Below, in pieces: positions 1 to 6,362 of a stretch of 6,362 nt of DNA. How positions within the stretch are numbered: position 1 is the stretch's first letter; every line of letters starts with the position of its first letter. Source of the DNA: Chitinophagaceae bacterium (GTDB lineage Bacteria; Bacteroidota; Bacteroidia; Chitinophagales; Chitinophagaceae). The notes beneath the pieces are model-generated. The model searched no databases. It saw nothing but the letters and a program-made list of their open reading frames with translations, and was not told where the DNA came from. The stretch is taken from NCBI GenBank assembly GCA_003526435.1, contig DPWF01000129.1, forward strand, positions 1 to 6,362. The letters run 5' to 3'. Made by a program: the position numbers and the translations under genes.

Positions 1-86
1 ACACCGACAATTAATCATGAAATAAGCATGTAGAAAGCTAATGGTAGCGATGTTTGGACAGGGGTTCGACTCCCCTCGACTCCACA
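1..86 (+). ncRNA. ssrA: tmRNA (transfer-messenger RNA), 3' part only
   Basis: This is the 3' end of the RNA that, with SmpB, rescues stalled ribosomes and tags the unfinished protein for proteolysis. The T arm is explicit: stem AGGGG (60-64), loop TTCGACT (65-71), stem CCCCT (72-76). The 3' acceptor strand CGACTCC (77-83) and discriminator A (84) follow. The upstream block AAGCATGTAGAAAGC (34-48) and TTTGGAC just before the T arm are typical of tmRNA 3' ends and do not fit an ordinary tRNA anticodon arm. The DNA reads ACA rather than ACCA after the acceptor, so the mature CCA is presumably completed by nucleotidyltransferase. The 5' acceptor strand, the tag-peptide reading frame and most pseudoknots lie left of the window, so the tag cannot be read. 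Confidence 0.95.
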
Positions 87-128
87 AAAACAGAAAGGAA
101 ATGCAGGTGCATTTCCTTTCTGTTTTTT
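86..128 (+). terminator. Intrinsic terminator of ssrA
   Basis: A perfect inverted repeat pairs 87-104 with 109-126 (18 bp) around the four-base loop AGGT. It is A-rich at the foot and ends in a run of six T (123-128). It starts directly after the tmRNA acceptor end, so it should set the 3' end of the precursor. The A run on the opposite side also makes it usable in reverse, although no - strand gene is seen reading into it. Confidence 0.93.
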
Positions 129-188
129 CATAGCAACCACCAACCGTGAAGAAAAGCTGAATAATAAAACAGTGTATTTTTACAATAG

Positions 189-1277
189 ATGAAATATTGC
201 CTTCCGTTTTTTCTGCTCTTGCTTTCCACTGGTCTAAGTGCCAACGATAGTCTTGTTATTTCGAGGCTATTAGAGCGTATTGATCATTTACAGGCAAAGA
301 ATAATGATGTATTTCCCAAAGGTAGTATTCCATCTTACCGCATGTATGCACTTAATAAAAACAGGTATAAAGCAGATATCAACCCATTTTTCACCGGACT
401 GGTCGCCTTTACTTTAGAAGATATTAAAGCTGATTTATCCGTTGCACAGCAAATACAGGCAAACCATATCATTAGTAATACACAGGCTGTTTACCCGACT
501 TTTCAGCATAGAAAGACCAGCAGAAATACTTATAATTTCTGGCCCACTGATCGCCCGCAAATATTTCCGCATTCTGGTTGGCTCAACCTGTTTAATAAAA
601 GCAGGGCATTACCGGATGATCTTGATGACACGGTGATTATATTAATGGCGCAGCGAAAGGCGGATTCTGTAGCAGAAAAAGTTCACCAGTTGATGCAGGG
701 GTATACCAATAATGACACTAAAAAAGTAACCAACACTTTCCCGGAATACCAGCATACAGGCGCTTATTCAACCTGGTTTGGCGAAAAAATGCCGGTTGAT
801 TTCGACATCAGTGTATTGTCAAATATTTTGTATTTCGTTCAGTTTTATCACCTGAAATGGACGGCTGCTGATTCAGCCAGTTTATACCTGATTGAAGATA
901 TGATCAGAACCAACAAACACATAGAGTTTGCCAATTATGTTTCTCCGCATTATGCAACTTTACCCAATATTTTATACCATGTTTCAAGACTGATGTCTCT
1001 AAGACCCATTCCCTCGCTTGAGAAATTAAAACCACAGTTAATTGCCGACACAAGAAAAGCACTGGCTGCTGCGAATACTTTTATGGATAAAGTAATACTC
1101 AGCACTTCCCTGCTTCGATGGGGTGTTGAACCTCCGGAGATCGTGCTCAATGAAAGCCACAGTTTAATTGATCTGATTGAAGATGAACAATTTTACTTCT
1201 TTATTGCCAGCATGGCTTCCATGTTACCCGACCCCTGGAAAAAAAGGGTAACAAAAATGGGAGTAGGTACTTTCTAG
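189..1277 (+). CDS. Exported protein of unknown function with a DLDDT motif, possibly an alpha/alpha-toroid fold
   Basis: I do not recognise a named family with certainty. The 362-residue product begins with a short basic start and a hydrophobic stretch (residues 5-16), followed by small residues ending in S17-A18. This looks like a signal peptide with cleavage near residue 18. C4 is too early to be a lipobox cysteine, so a soluble periplasmic or secreted protein is more likely than a lipoprotein. Notable segments are FPHSGW (126-131), LPDDLDDT (141-148), YSTWF (193-197), VDFDISVLSNILYF (203-216) and VSPHYATLPNILYHVSRL (251-268). The DLDDT string matches the DXDD(T) acid motif of class II terpene cyclases. 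The tyrosine-rich, helix-rich layout recalls prenyltransferase/squalene-oxidase-type toroids. However, no clear QW repeats (QxxxGxW) are seen, and squalene-hopene cyclases are much longer (over 600 residues) and lack signal peptides. Calling it an enzyme would be inference. The ATG at 189 is chosen because it gives the signal peptide; upstream sequence is A/T-rich without a Shine-Dalgarno site. It stands alone between the ssrA terminator and the 1278-1572 gap. Confidence 0.85.
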   Translation: MKYCLPFFLLLLSTGLSANDSLVISRLLERIDHLQAKNNDVFPKGSIPSYRMYALNKNRYKADINPFFTGLVAFTLEDIKADLSVAQQIQANHIISNTQAVYPTFQHRKTSRNTYNFWPTDRPQIFPHSGWLNLFNKSRALPDDLDDTVIILMAQRKADSVAEKVHQLMQGYTNNDTKKVTNTFPEYQHTGAYSTWFGEKMPVDFDISVLSNILYFVQFYHLKWTAADSASLYLIEDMIRTNKHIEFANYVSPHYATLPNILYHVSRLMSLRPIPSLEKLKPQLIADTRKALAAANTFMDKVILSTSLLRWGVEPPEIVLNESHSLIDLIEDEQFYFFIASMASMLPDPWKKRVTKMGVGTF

Positions 1278-1396
1278 TATTACTGCCCGGCATACAACAA
1301 CCTTTTATTACTTGAAAATCTTGTTTGGCAGAAAAGACGGGGAATGAAATCATAACAGAGCACTTATGAATTTTCTGCGTAATCAACAACTCAGCA

Positions 1397-1496
1397 TCGA
1401 CTCCCCTTCTCCCTTTCTCTTTGTTAGTCTGTCTTGCATATTGAAGGTTACTAGTGCAAGATTTTTTAGCAAAGAGAAAGGGAGAAGGGGAGTCGA
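1397..1496. repeat. Large palindromic element (27 bp perfect arms plus inner stem)
   Basis: Bases 1397-1423 are the exact reverse complement of 1470-1496 (27 of 27). The left arm contains a 22-base all-pyrimidine tract (1401-1422), mirrored as all purines on the right. The match can be extended by a few weaker pairs (1424-1427 with 1466-1469). Inside, 1432-1439 pairs with 1454-1461 (core CTTGCA/TGCAAG), leaving an apical loop of about 14 bases. The whole forms one ~100-base hairpin in RNA or a cruciform in DNA. It has no U-run on either side, so it is not a standard intrinsic terminator, though it could protect or stall transcript ends. No clear target-site duplication flanks it (CAGCA left, CATTA right). 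A dispersed non-coding repeat or a REP/MITE-like element are possible readings, but only one copy is visible here. Confidence 0.8.
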
Positions 1497-1522
1497 CATT
1501 AAGTCGTTTTGTATTATATAAA

Positions 1523-1562
1523 ATAAAAAGTGCTCAACCATGGTTAGTTGAGCACTTTTTAT
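1523..1562. terminator. Bidirectional intrinsic terminator between convergent genes
   Basis: GTGCTCAAC (1530-1538) pairs perfectly with GTTGAGCAC (1547-1555). The stem is extended by A5 (1525-1529) against T5 (1556-1560) and a further two pairs, with an eight-base loop. The A and T tracts give a U-run after the stem in both directions. It begins 11 bases beyond the rseP stop codon, so it should end the dxr-rseP transcript on the - strand. It can also end + strand transcription that continues past the exported-protein gene. Confidence 0.9.
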
Positions 1563-1572
1563 ATATTACTTC

Positions 1573-2925
1573 TTACTTGAATAATCTCCAGAAATCAAGC
1601 CCAAGTGCATAAGCCATTAATCCTAACAAAAGGATCATTCCGGCCATTTGTGCATATTCCATGAATTTGTCGCCGGGTTTACGTCCGGTAATCATTTCAA
1701 TTAATGTAAACAAGGCATGACCTCCATCCAGTGCCGGTATTGGCAGAATGTTCATGAAGGCCAGTACAATGGAGAAGATGCCTGTGAGCGTCCAGAAACG
1801 CTGCCAGTCCCACTCACCAGGGAAGGTATTACCAATACTGATCACACTGCCCAATGAATCATTTACATCCTGTTTACCGGTAAACAATTGTTTGAGGCCG
1901 GTTACATAACGATCCAGCGTTTCCCAGCAGCGATTAAAGCCTTCGGGGATCGCCTGCATTAGAGTATATTTTTTTTCTACTGTTCCGAAGATGGTTAGTG
2001 GTGAAACCGCAAAAAAACCAACCTTACCTTTTTCATTTACCAGCAATTTTACTTTTGCGGTATCTGTTCCACGTAATACGGTGAGGGTAATAATAGAATC
2101 GGCAAAGTTTTTTACCAGTTGCTGGTATTCGTGATAATATGTGATCGGTGTTTCATTCAGTGCAATCAGTGTATCGCCTTTCAAGAGCTTGCCATCGGTA
2201 AACACAGCATCTTTTGTCGACACGCTGTCAACAATAGCAGGATAGCGGGGAATGGCCATCCCTCCTGTTTTCCTGTTTTTTACCAGTTGCTTGGTAAACC
2301 CTTCCGGTACATTTAATGCCCTTACAGTGCCTTCGCGTTCTACCAGTATGGTTTGCGCATCATTCAATACCATTTCAGATTCGAGCGTGGCAAAATTCTC
2401 CAACGGTTTACCATTGATGCCTACAATTTTATCGCCATCCTGTACACCGATTGATTTTGAGAGAGAGTCTGCATGCACACCATATTTAAGATTTTTTACC
2501 GGCAAGTATTCATCTCCCCATACCCATGTAATACCAATAAAAATGATGATGGCAAGTATTACGTTTACCACCACGCCACCAATCATGATGATTAGTCTTT
2601 GCCAGGCTGGTTTGGCACGAAACTCCCATGGCTGCGGAGGTAATTTCATCTGCTCCTTATCCATGCTTTCATCAATCATGCCCGCAATCTTTACATAACC
2701 ACCAAATGGCACCCAGCCAAGACCATATTCTGTTTCTCCTTTCTTTTTCTTCCACAGGCTAAACCATGGATTGAAAAACAGGTAAAATTTCTCTACGCGA
2801 CATTTAAACCAGCGTGCCGGTAAAAAATGCCCGAGTTCATGTAAGATGACTAAAATGGAAAAAGATAAAATGAATTGTCCGGCCTTAACTGCCACACTAC
2901 CCCAGTCAATTGCTAATAATGTCAT
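1573..2925 (-). CDS. rseP: RseP-like site-2 intramembrane zinc metalloprotease (M50)
   Basis: This is a 450-residue membrane protease of the RseP/site-2 family, which cuts transmembrane segments of substrates such as anti-sigma factors or leftover signal peptides. The zinc motif HELGH is at residues 29-33 in the first membrane helix, with E30 as catalytic base. The family motif GYVKIAGM (76-83) follows. A second hydrophobic helix spans about 110-133. Two PDZ-like regions cover roughly 140-215 (with the carboxylate-loop-like GVQDGDKIVGING) and 225-305 (LLKGDTLIALNETP). The third metal ligand lies in NILPIPALDGGH (392-403), probably D400. A last membrane helix is near 425-444. Length and motif order are normal for the family, so it should be active. 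It lies 73 bases downstream of dxr on the same strand with no terminator between them, so co-transcription is likely. A bidirectional terminator follows its stop. The physiological substrate cannot be told from this window; no anti-sigma gene is present. Confidence 0.96.
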   Translation of the reverse strand: MTLLAIDWGSVAVKAGQFILSFSILVILHELGHFLPARWFKCRVEKFYLFFNPWFSLWKKKKGETEYGLGWVPFGGYVKIAGMIDESMDKEQMKLPPQPWEFRAKPAWQRLIIMIGGVVVNVILAIIIFIGITWVWGDEYLPVKNLKYGVHADSLSKSIGVQDGDKIVGINGKPLENFATLESEMVLNDAQTILVEREGTVRALNVPEGFTKQLVKNRKTGGMAIPRYPAIVDSVSTKDAVFTDGKLLKGDTLIALNETPITYYHEYQQLVKNFADSIITLTVLRGTDTAKVKLLVNEKGKVGFFAVSPLTIFGTVEKKYTLMQAIPEGFNRCWETLDRYVTGLKQLFTGKQDVNDSLGSVISIGNTFPGEWDWQRFWTLTGIFSIVLAFMNILPIPALDGGHALFTLIEMITGRKPGDKFMEYAQMAGMILLLGLMAYALGLDFWRLFK

Positions 2926-2998
2926 ACAGGTTTACTGATTGTTTAGATTAAAATACCTCATTTTTTGTGCAGTATATGTGTGTGAAAATAGGTAAAGA

Positions 2999-4156
2999 TT
3001 ACATGTGAATCAAGGAAGCTGCGAAGTTACGGGCCTCTCCATCGCTTTCAAAGTACTCTTCAAGTGTTGGTTTTTCGATAAAAGCCGTTTTTTGCATGGT
3101 TTGCTCCACCACTTCGGTCATATCCAGGAAACCGATCCTGTTACGCAGAAAGGCAAAAACTGCTATTTCATTGGCCGCATTGAGTATACAGGGCATATTA
3201 CCTCCTTTATACAGGGCTTCTGTTGCCAGTGCCAGGTTTCGGAAGGTCTTGGTATCGGGTTCTTCAAATGTGAGGGTATTGGGTTTCCTGAAATCATACC
3301 GGGGGAATGCATTCGGTATTCTCTCCGGGAAAGCCATTGCATACTGGATGGGCAGTTTCATATCGGGCAGCCCCATTTGTGCCTTGATGCTGCCATCTTC
3401 AAACTGCACCATGCTATGAATAATACTTTGTGCATGTACCAGTACTTCTATCTGATCGGGATGAAGATTAAACAACCATTTGGCTTCAATCATTTCCAAT
3501 CCCTTGTTCATGAGCGTAGCAGAATCAATGCTGATCTTGGCTCCCATGCTCCAGTTAGGATGCTGCAGCGCATGGTCTCTTTTTACATTCACCAGAAAAT
3601 TGGGTTTCTTCCCTAAAAAAGGTCCACCACTGGCGGTGAGTATAATTTTTTCAATCTTATTTCTTCCTTCGCCTACAAGGCACTGAAATATGGCTGAATG
3701 TTCGCTATCTACGGGAATAATAGGCACTTTTTTTTCCATGGCCATCCGCACCACAATATCTCCTGCCACAACCAATGTTTCTTTATTGGCCAACCCGATG
3801 GCTTTCCCATTGGATATGGCCATGAGTGTGGGTTTAAGACCTGCGTAACCTACAATGGCAGCCAGCATCATATCGTAACAATCCATCGCAGCGGCTTCTA
3901 TCAGGGCTTTTTCACCGGCGAATACTTTTACATCGGTATGACTGAGTGCCTCTTTTACCGTATTGTATTTCCTTTCATCACCAATTACCACCACATTCGG
4001 ATTAAATGCCAGTGCCTGTTTAATCAACAGTTCATCATTGGTTTGAGCGGTGAGTATTTCTGCTGTAAACAGGTCGGGATTGGCTGCAATAACGTCCAGT
4101 GCCTGTGTTCCGATTGATCCTGTTGAGCCAAATATGGCGATCCTTTTCTGATTCAT
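2999..4156 (-). CDS. dxr: 1-deoxy-D-xylulose 5-phosphate reductoisomerase
   Basis: This enzyme converts 1-deoxy-D-xylulose 5-phosphate to 2-C-methyl-D-erythritol 4-phosphate with NADPH and a divalent metal, the committed step of the MEP pathway to isoprenoids; it is the target of fosmidomycin. With the start chosen here it has 385 residues, usual for the family. Visible motifs are the NADPH-binding GSTGSIG (10-16), NKE (124-126), VDSEHSAIFQCL (149-160) with metal ligands D150 and E152, TASGGPF (174-180), HPNWSMG (199-205), SIDSATLMNKGLE (209-221) with N217, K218 and metal ligand E221, and LNAANEIAV (325-333). All key residues are present. The open frame extends to a TTG at 4192, but that would add 12 unconserved residues. 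The ATG at 4154-4156 places the Rossmann glycine motif at the usual distance from the N-terminus and is preceded by GGGAAAG. It is the first gene of a probable dxr-rseP operon. Confidence 0.97.
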   Translation of the reverse strand: MNQKRIAIFGSTGSIGTQALDVIAANPDLFTAEILTAQTNDELLIKQALAFNPNVVVIGDERKYNTVKEALSHTDVKVFAGEKALIEAAAMDCYDMMLAAIVGYAGLKPTLMAISNGKAIGLANKETLVVAGDIVVRMAMEKKVPIIPVDSEHSAIFQCLVGEGRNKIEKIILTASGGPFLGKKPNFLVNVKRDHALQHPNWSMGAKISIDSATLMNKGLEMIEAKWLFNLHPDQIEVLVHAQSIIHSMVQFEDGSIKAQMGLPDMKLPIQYAMAFPERIPNAFPRYDFRKPNTLTFEEPDTKTFRNLALATEALYKGGNMPCILNAANEIAVFAFLRNRIGFLDMTEVVEQTMQKTAFIEKPTLEEYFESDGEARNFAASLIHM

Positions 4157-4161
4157 AATAT

Positions 4162-4179
4162 CTTTCCCGTAGATGCGGG
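4162..4179 (-). promoter_or_regulatory. dxr ribosome-binding site, partly inside a small hairpin
   Basis: On the - strand GGGAAAG (4168-4162) lies five bases before the dxr ATG, a purine-rich Shine-Dalgarno-like site that supports the start at 4156 over the upstream TTG. Its first three G also form part of a CCCG/CGGG stem (4176-4179 with 4166-4169) with a six-base loop. The site is clear; any regulatory effect of so short a stem is speculation. Confidence 0.55.
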
Positions 4180-4324
4180 CATAGTTACACAATTTATGCC
4201 AAAAAAAGGACTATCGGCACTACCCTGTTTGTCTTTTAACGGTTTTGCTGATACGTAAAGAATTTTCAATTGCATGTGTAATGATCTATGCTCAAAGAGT
4301 TACAAGTTATAAGTAATCATTTTA

Positions 4325-4356
4325 TTGTTTAATTTTCCTTATCTGTTTTTACTTTG
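4325..4356 (+). promoter_or_regulatory. Possible Bacteroidota-type promoter for the DUF6498-like gene
   Basis: The motif TACTTTG (4350-4356) resembles the Bacteroidota -7 element TAnnTTTG but is one base short between TA and TTTG. A TTG (4325-4327) lies 22 bases upstream, close to the usual distance for the -33 element. If used, transcription would begin only a few bases before the ATG at 4366. The same bases include GGAAA (4356-4360), which could instead act as a weak ribosome-binding site. The 4157-4365 gap must hold divergent promoters for this gene and for dxr. I see no convincing - strand match for dxr and no other feature there. Confidence 0.3.
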
Positions 4357-4365
4357 GAAACCAGT

Positions 4366-5112
4366 ATGCATACAATTTATTTCCCTTCTTCCCGCAATCT
4401 CTTTATCTGGCTGAACATGCTCATGATGTTGGTGGGGTTATTCTTCTTAGGATGGCGACCTGTGATCATTGTTTTTGCTTACGTTTTTGAAACCATTATT
4501 ATTGGCATTATCCATCTTTTCAAATTATGGATGGTATATCGGTATGGGCAGGCTCAACGGAATACACCGGTTTCAAAAGACCCAAGACAGATGAACGGAT
4601 GGGGTATTATACCTTTTTTTCTTGTTCACTATTTCTTTTTCATTTTTGTACAGTCGGTATTTATTTTTTCTACTGTTGGTAAGGGTTTACCTGGTTTACC
4701 ATCGGATGGATTTAATGTACTGGCTAATTACCGCTTCTTACTATCGCAGACCGATATGCAACTGGCTTTTGCCTCTATTGCCATTGCTAACCTGGCTTAT
4801 AGTATACGTAACTTTTTTATCCCACAACGTTATCATGTATACACTTTAACAGGTTTATTCATGCAACCGTATATCAGGATATTTGTACAACAACTTGTTG
4901 CGATACTGGCAGGTTTCTTTTTCTTTTTTGCAGATGGAGCCATGGTAGCTGCGGTATTACTTATTTTCACCCGCTTTGCTTTGGACCTGTACCTGTTTGC
5001 CGTTAAATACAATCCGCTTGTTCAGCAAAAATTGATCAACCGAATTACACAGGATGGCAAACTCAAAAACATTCGAATCAGCCCACAACAGATTGATTTA
5101 TTGCTGGAATAA
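4366..5112 (+). CDS. Six-helix integral membrane protein, DUF6498-like
   Basis: The product is a strongly hydrophobic protein of 248 residues. Likely membrane helices in this numbering are about 10-29, 33-56, 80-103, 132-151, 168-190 and 192-212, followed by a polar C-terminal tail (216-248). The segment from GWRP (29-32) through FETIIIGIIHLFKL (41-54), followed by IPFFLVHYFFF (82-92), resembles the conserved core of the DUF6498 family, whose function is not known. The family assignment is from memory of the pattern and is moderate in confidence. No catalytic signature is recognised; buried charged or polar residues E42, H50, K53 and H87 are the obvious positions to examine. The frame is open to a TTG at 4354, but the ATG at 4366 is preferred because it is a standard start with GGAAA six bases upstream. 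It is divergent from dxr and ends 35 bases from the stop of the convergent GH3 gene, with no clear terminator in between. Confidence 0.85.
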   Translation: MHTIYFPSSRNLFIWLNMLMMLVGLFFLGWRPVIIVFAYVFETIIIGIIHLFKLWMVYRYGQAQRNTPVSKDPRQMNGWGIIPFFLVHYFFFIFVQSVFIFSTVGKGLPGLPSDGFNVLANYRFLLSQTDMQLAFASIAIANLAYSIRNFFIPQRYHVYTLTGLFMQPYIRIFVQQLVAILAGFFFFFADGAMVAAVLLIFTRFALDLYLFAVKYNPLVQQKLINRITQDGKLKNIRISPQQIDLLLE

Positions 5113-5147
5113 TTTTACTGATTGTACTTCAGGATACATAAAGCCTG

Positions 5148-6362
5148 TTACCCATCAACAAAAGCTATCAGTGCATCTGCGAGTTTTCGGTCGTTACTTA
5201 AACGTGGCACTTTATTTTGTCCGCCCAGCTTACCAATGGAACGCATATAATCAATAAACCCATTTTTGCGCACTTTACGAACCTTTAGTGTTTGCAGGAT
5301 ATTTCCCCTGATCAGGTCATCGTAATACACATTTTTCAGGCGCAGGTTTTCTTCTGTTTGCTGAACAAAATGCTGGAAGTTTTCGGGTTCTTTTTCAAAT
5401 TCAACAAACCATTCATGATAACTTTTTCCTTCCCCCTGTTCAATCATGGGCGCTACCGTAAATTCTGTGATATGTGCCCCTGTTTCAGTTGCCGCTTTTA
5501 GCAAGGCATATTCCACTTCTTCCCCAATCACATGTTCCCCAAATGCAGAGATAAAATGTTTTGTTCTACCGCTTACAACCAGTCTGTATGGATCTGTACT
5601 TACAAATTTCACCGTATCACCAATATTATATCCCCAGAGTCCTGCATTGTTGTTGATGATGAGAGCATAGTTCTCCCCTACTTTCACGTCTTTCAGACTA
5701 AGTCTGGTTGGATTTTCATTGAATATCTCGGCGGCTGGCACAAACTCATAAAAAATACCACTATTGGTATTGAGTAATAATCCTTCTGCGTCCTGCTGGT
5801 CCTGAAAAGCAAAAAAACCTTCACTCGCCGGGAACAATTCAATGCTGTCTACTTTCCTGCCAATGCTTTCAAATAATTTTGCCCTGTAGGGTTCAAAATT
5901 CACCCCACCCTGTACCATTACACTGAAATGCGGGAAGAGTTCTCCCACTTTTTTACCGCTTTTTTCTATTAACCTGTCAAAATACATCTGCATCCACGGT
6001 GGAATTCCGCTGATGAGGGTCATATCCTTATTGATGGTTTCTGCCACAATTTTATCCAGCTTGGTTTCCCAATCTTCAATACAATTGGTTTCATAGCCTG
6101 GTAATTGATTGGCCCGTAAATAACTGGGTACATGGTGATTGACGATACCACTTAAACGCCCGGTTGGTATTCCACCTACTCTTTCCAGTATGGGTGAACC
6201 ACTTAAGAAGATCATTTTCCCGCCTGCAAATGCGGTGTTTCCTGTTTCTGCCATATAGCAGAGCAGGGCGTTACGTGCGGTATTAATATGGTTCGGAATG
6301 GAATCTTTGGTAATAGGAATATACTTTACCCCACTGGTGGTACCGCTGGTTTTGGCAAAATA
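5148..6362 (-). CDS. GH3-family acyl-adenylating enzyme (5' end outside the window)
   Basis: The frame stays open from the stop at 5148 to the right edge, giving 404 visible residues. Bacterial GH3 proteins are roughly 500 long, so about 100 N-terminal residues are missing, and the ATG at 6254 is internal. GH3 proteins belong to the ANL adenylase superfamily: they activate a carboxylate with ATP, and plant members then join it to an amino acid. Counting from the first visible codon, the phosphate-binding loop TSGTTSG is at 5-11, SGIPPW at 118-123, GGVNFEPYR at 152-160, FPASEGFF at 177-184 (the acyl-adenylate-contacting A5-type motif), GLWGYNIGD at 241-249 and SGRTKHFISAFGEHV at 264-278, the hinge into the C-terminal domain. 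That domain ends with GKLGGQNKVPRL (377-388). All core motifs are intact, so it should be able to adenylate a substrate. The substrate and amine acceptor cannot be deduced, and auxin conjugation should not be assumed in a bacterium. The neighbouring membrane-protein gene is convergent, so they are not co-transcribed. Confidence 0.93.
   Translation of the reverse strand, partial: YFAKTSGTTSGVKYIPITKDSIPNHINTARNALLCYMAETGNTAFAGGKMIFLSGSPILERVGGIPTGRLSGIVNHHVPSYLRANQLPGYETNCIEDWETKLDKIVAETINKDMTLISGIPPWMQMYFDRLIEKSGKKVGELFPHFSVMVQGGVNFEPYRAKLFESIGRKVDSIELFPASEGFFAFQDQQDAEGLLLNTNSGIFYEFVPAAEIFNENPTRLSLKDVKVGENYALIINNNAGLWGYNIGDTVKFVSTDPYRLVVSGRTKHFISAFGEHVIGEEVEYALLKAATETGAHITEFTVAPMIEQGEGKSYHEWFVEFEKEPENFQHFVQQTEENLRLKNVYYDDLIRGNILQTLKVRKVRKNGFIDYMRSIGKLGGQNKVPRLSNDRKLADALIAFVDG

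Noticed and set aside
60..86. T arm read as an ordinary tRNA gene
   Set aside because: Upstream sequence lacks anticodon and D arms at tRNA distances and instead matches the 3' region of tmRNA.
1223..1254. TGTTACCC/GGGTAACA inverted repeat near the end of the exported-protein gene
   Set aside because: It lies within coding sequence, has a 16-base loop and lacks a following U-run, so it is not a credible terminator.
189..1277. Squalene-hopene cyclase annotation for the exported protein
   Set aside because: The DLDDT motif fits, but length, the signal peptide and the absence of clear QW repeats do not.
1366..1521. 51-codon open frame starting at an ATG at 1366
   Set aside because: Most of it runs through the two palindrome arms, so its sequence is dictated by the inverted repeat. 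There is no ribosome-binding site or recognisable protein feature.
2252..2698. 148-codon open frame on the + strand
   Set aside because: It lies wholly inside rseP on the opposite strand. The rseP frame encodes clear protease motifs, and the + frame gives a low-complexity product with no recognisable domain.
3005..3616. 203-codon open frame on the + strand
   Set aside because: It is antisense to dxr, whose frame carries all family motifs. The product looks like reverse-complement translation.
4157..4192. Upstream TTG start adding 12 residues to Dxr
   Set aside because: The extension is not typical of the family, and the ATG at 4156 has a better ribosome-binding site and normal spacing to the NADPH motif.
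6252..6254. ATG at 6254 as the start of the GH3 gene
   Set aside because: The frame continues upstream to the window edge and encodes the essential ATP-binding loop TSGTTSG there, so this ATG is internal.

Overview
The window looks like a chromosomal segment from a Bacteroidota bacterium, probably of the Chitinophagaceae or a near relative. That assignment is inference. It rests on the dxr–rseP gene pair, a bacterial GH3-family adenylase, a DUF6498-like membrane protein, moderate-to-low GC, weak or absent Shine-Dalgarno sites and protein sequences of Bacteroidota flavour. No marker gene here fixes the genus.

Layout from left to right. The first ~86 bases are the 3' end of tmRNA (ssrA, + strand), followed at once by an 18-20 bp hairpin terminator. 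Next is a + strand gene (189-1277) for an exported protein of unknown function with a DLDDT motif. Its 295-base downstream gap holds a ~100-base near-perfect palindrome (1397-1496) and then a bidirectional intrinsic terminator (1523-1562). On the - strand lies a dxr-rseP pair: dxr (4156-2999) encodes the second enzyme of the MEP isoprenoid pathway and rseP (2925-1573) a site-2 intramembrane protease. A ~209-base divergent gap separates dxr from a + strand gene for a six-helix membrane protein (4366-5112, DUF6498-like). This converges on a - strand GH3-family acyl-adenylating enzyme (stop at 5148) whose 5' part runs off the right edge of the window.

How the genes relate. dxr and rseP are probably co-transcribed, with dxr first and a 73-base spacer without a terminator. 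They belong to the conserved bacterial cluster that couples isoprenoid and envelope functions (dxr, cdsA, rseP and bamA in E. coli). The other genes do not form an obvious pathway with them. Most of the window is ordinary chromosomal housekeeping sequence. I did not find a convincing new multi-gene system. The items most worth following up are the large palindrome and the exported DLDDT protein beside ssrA.
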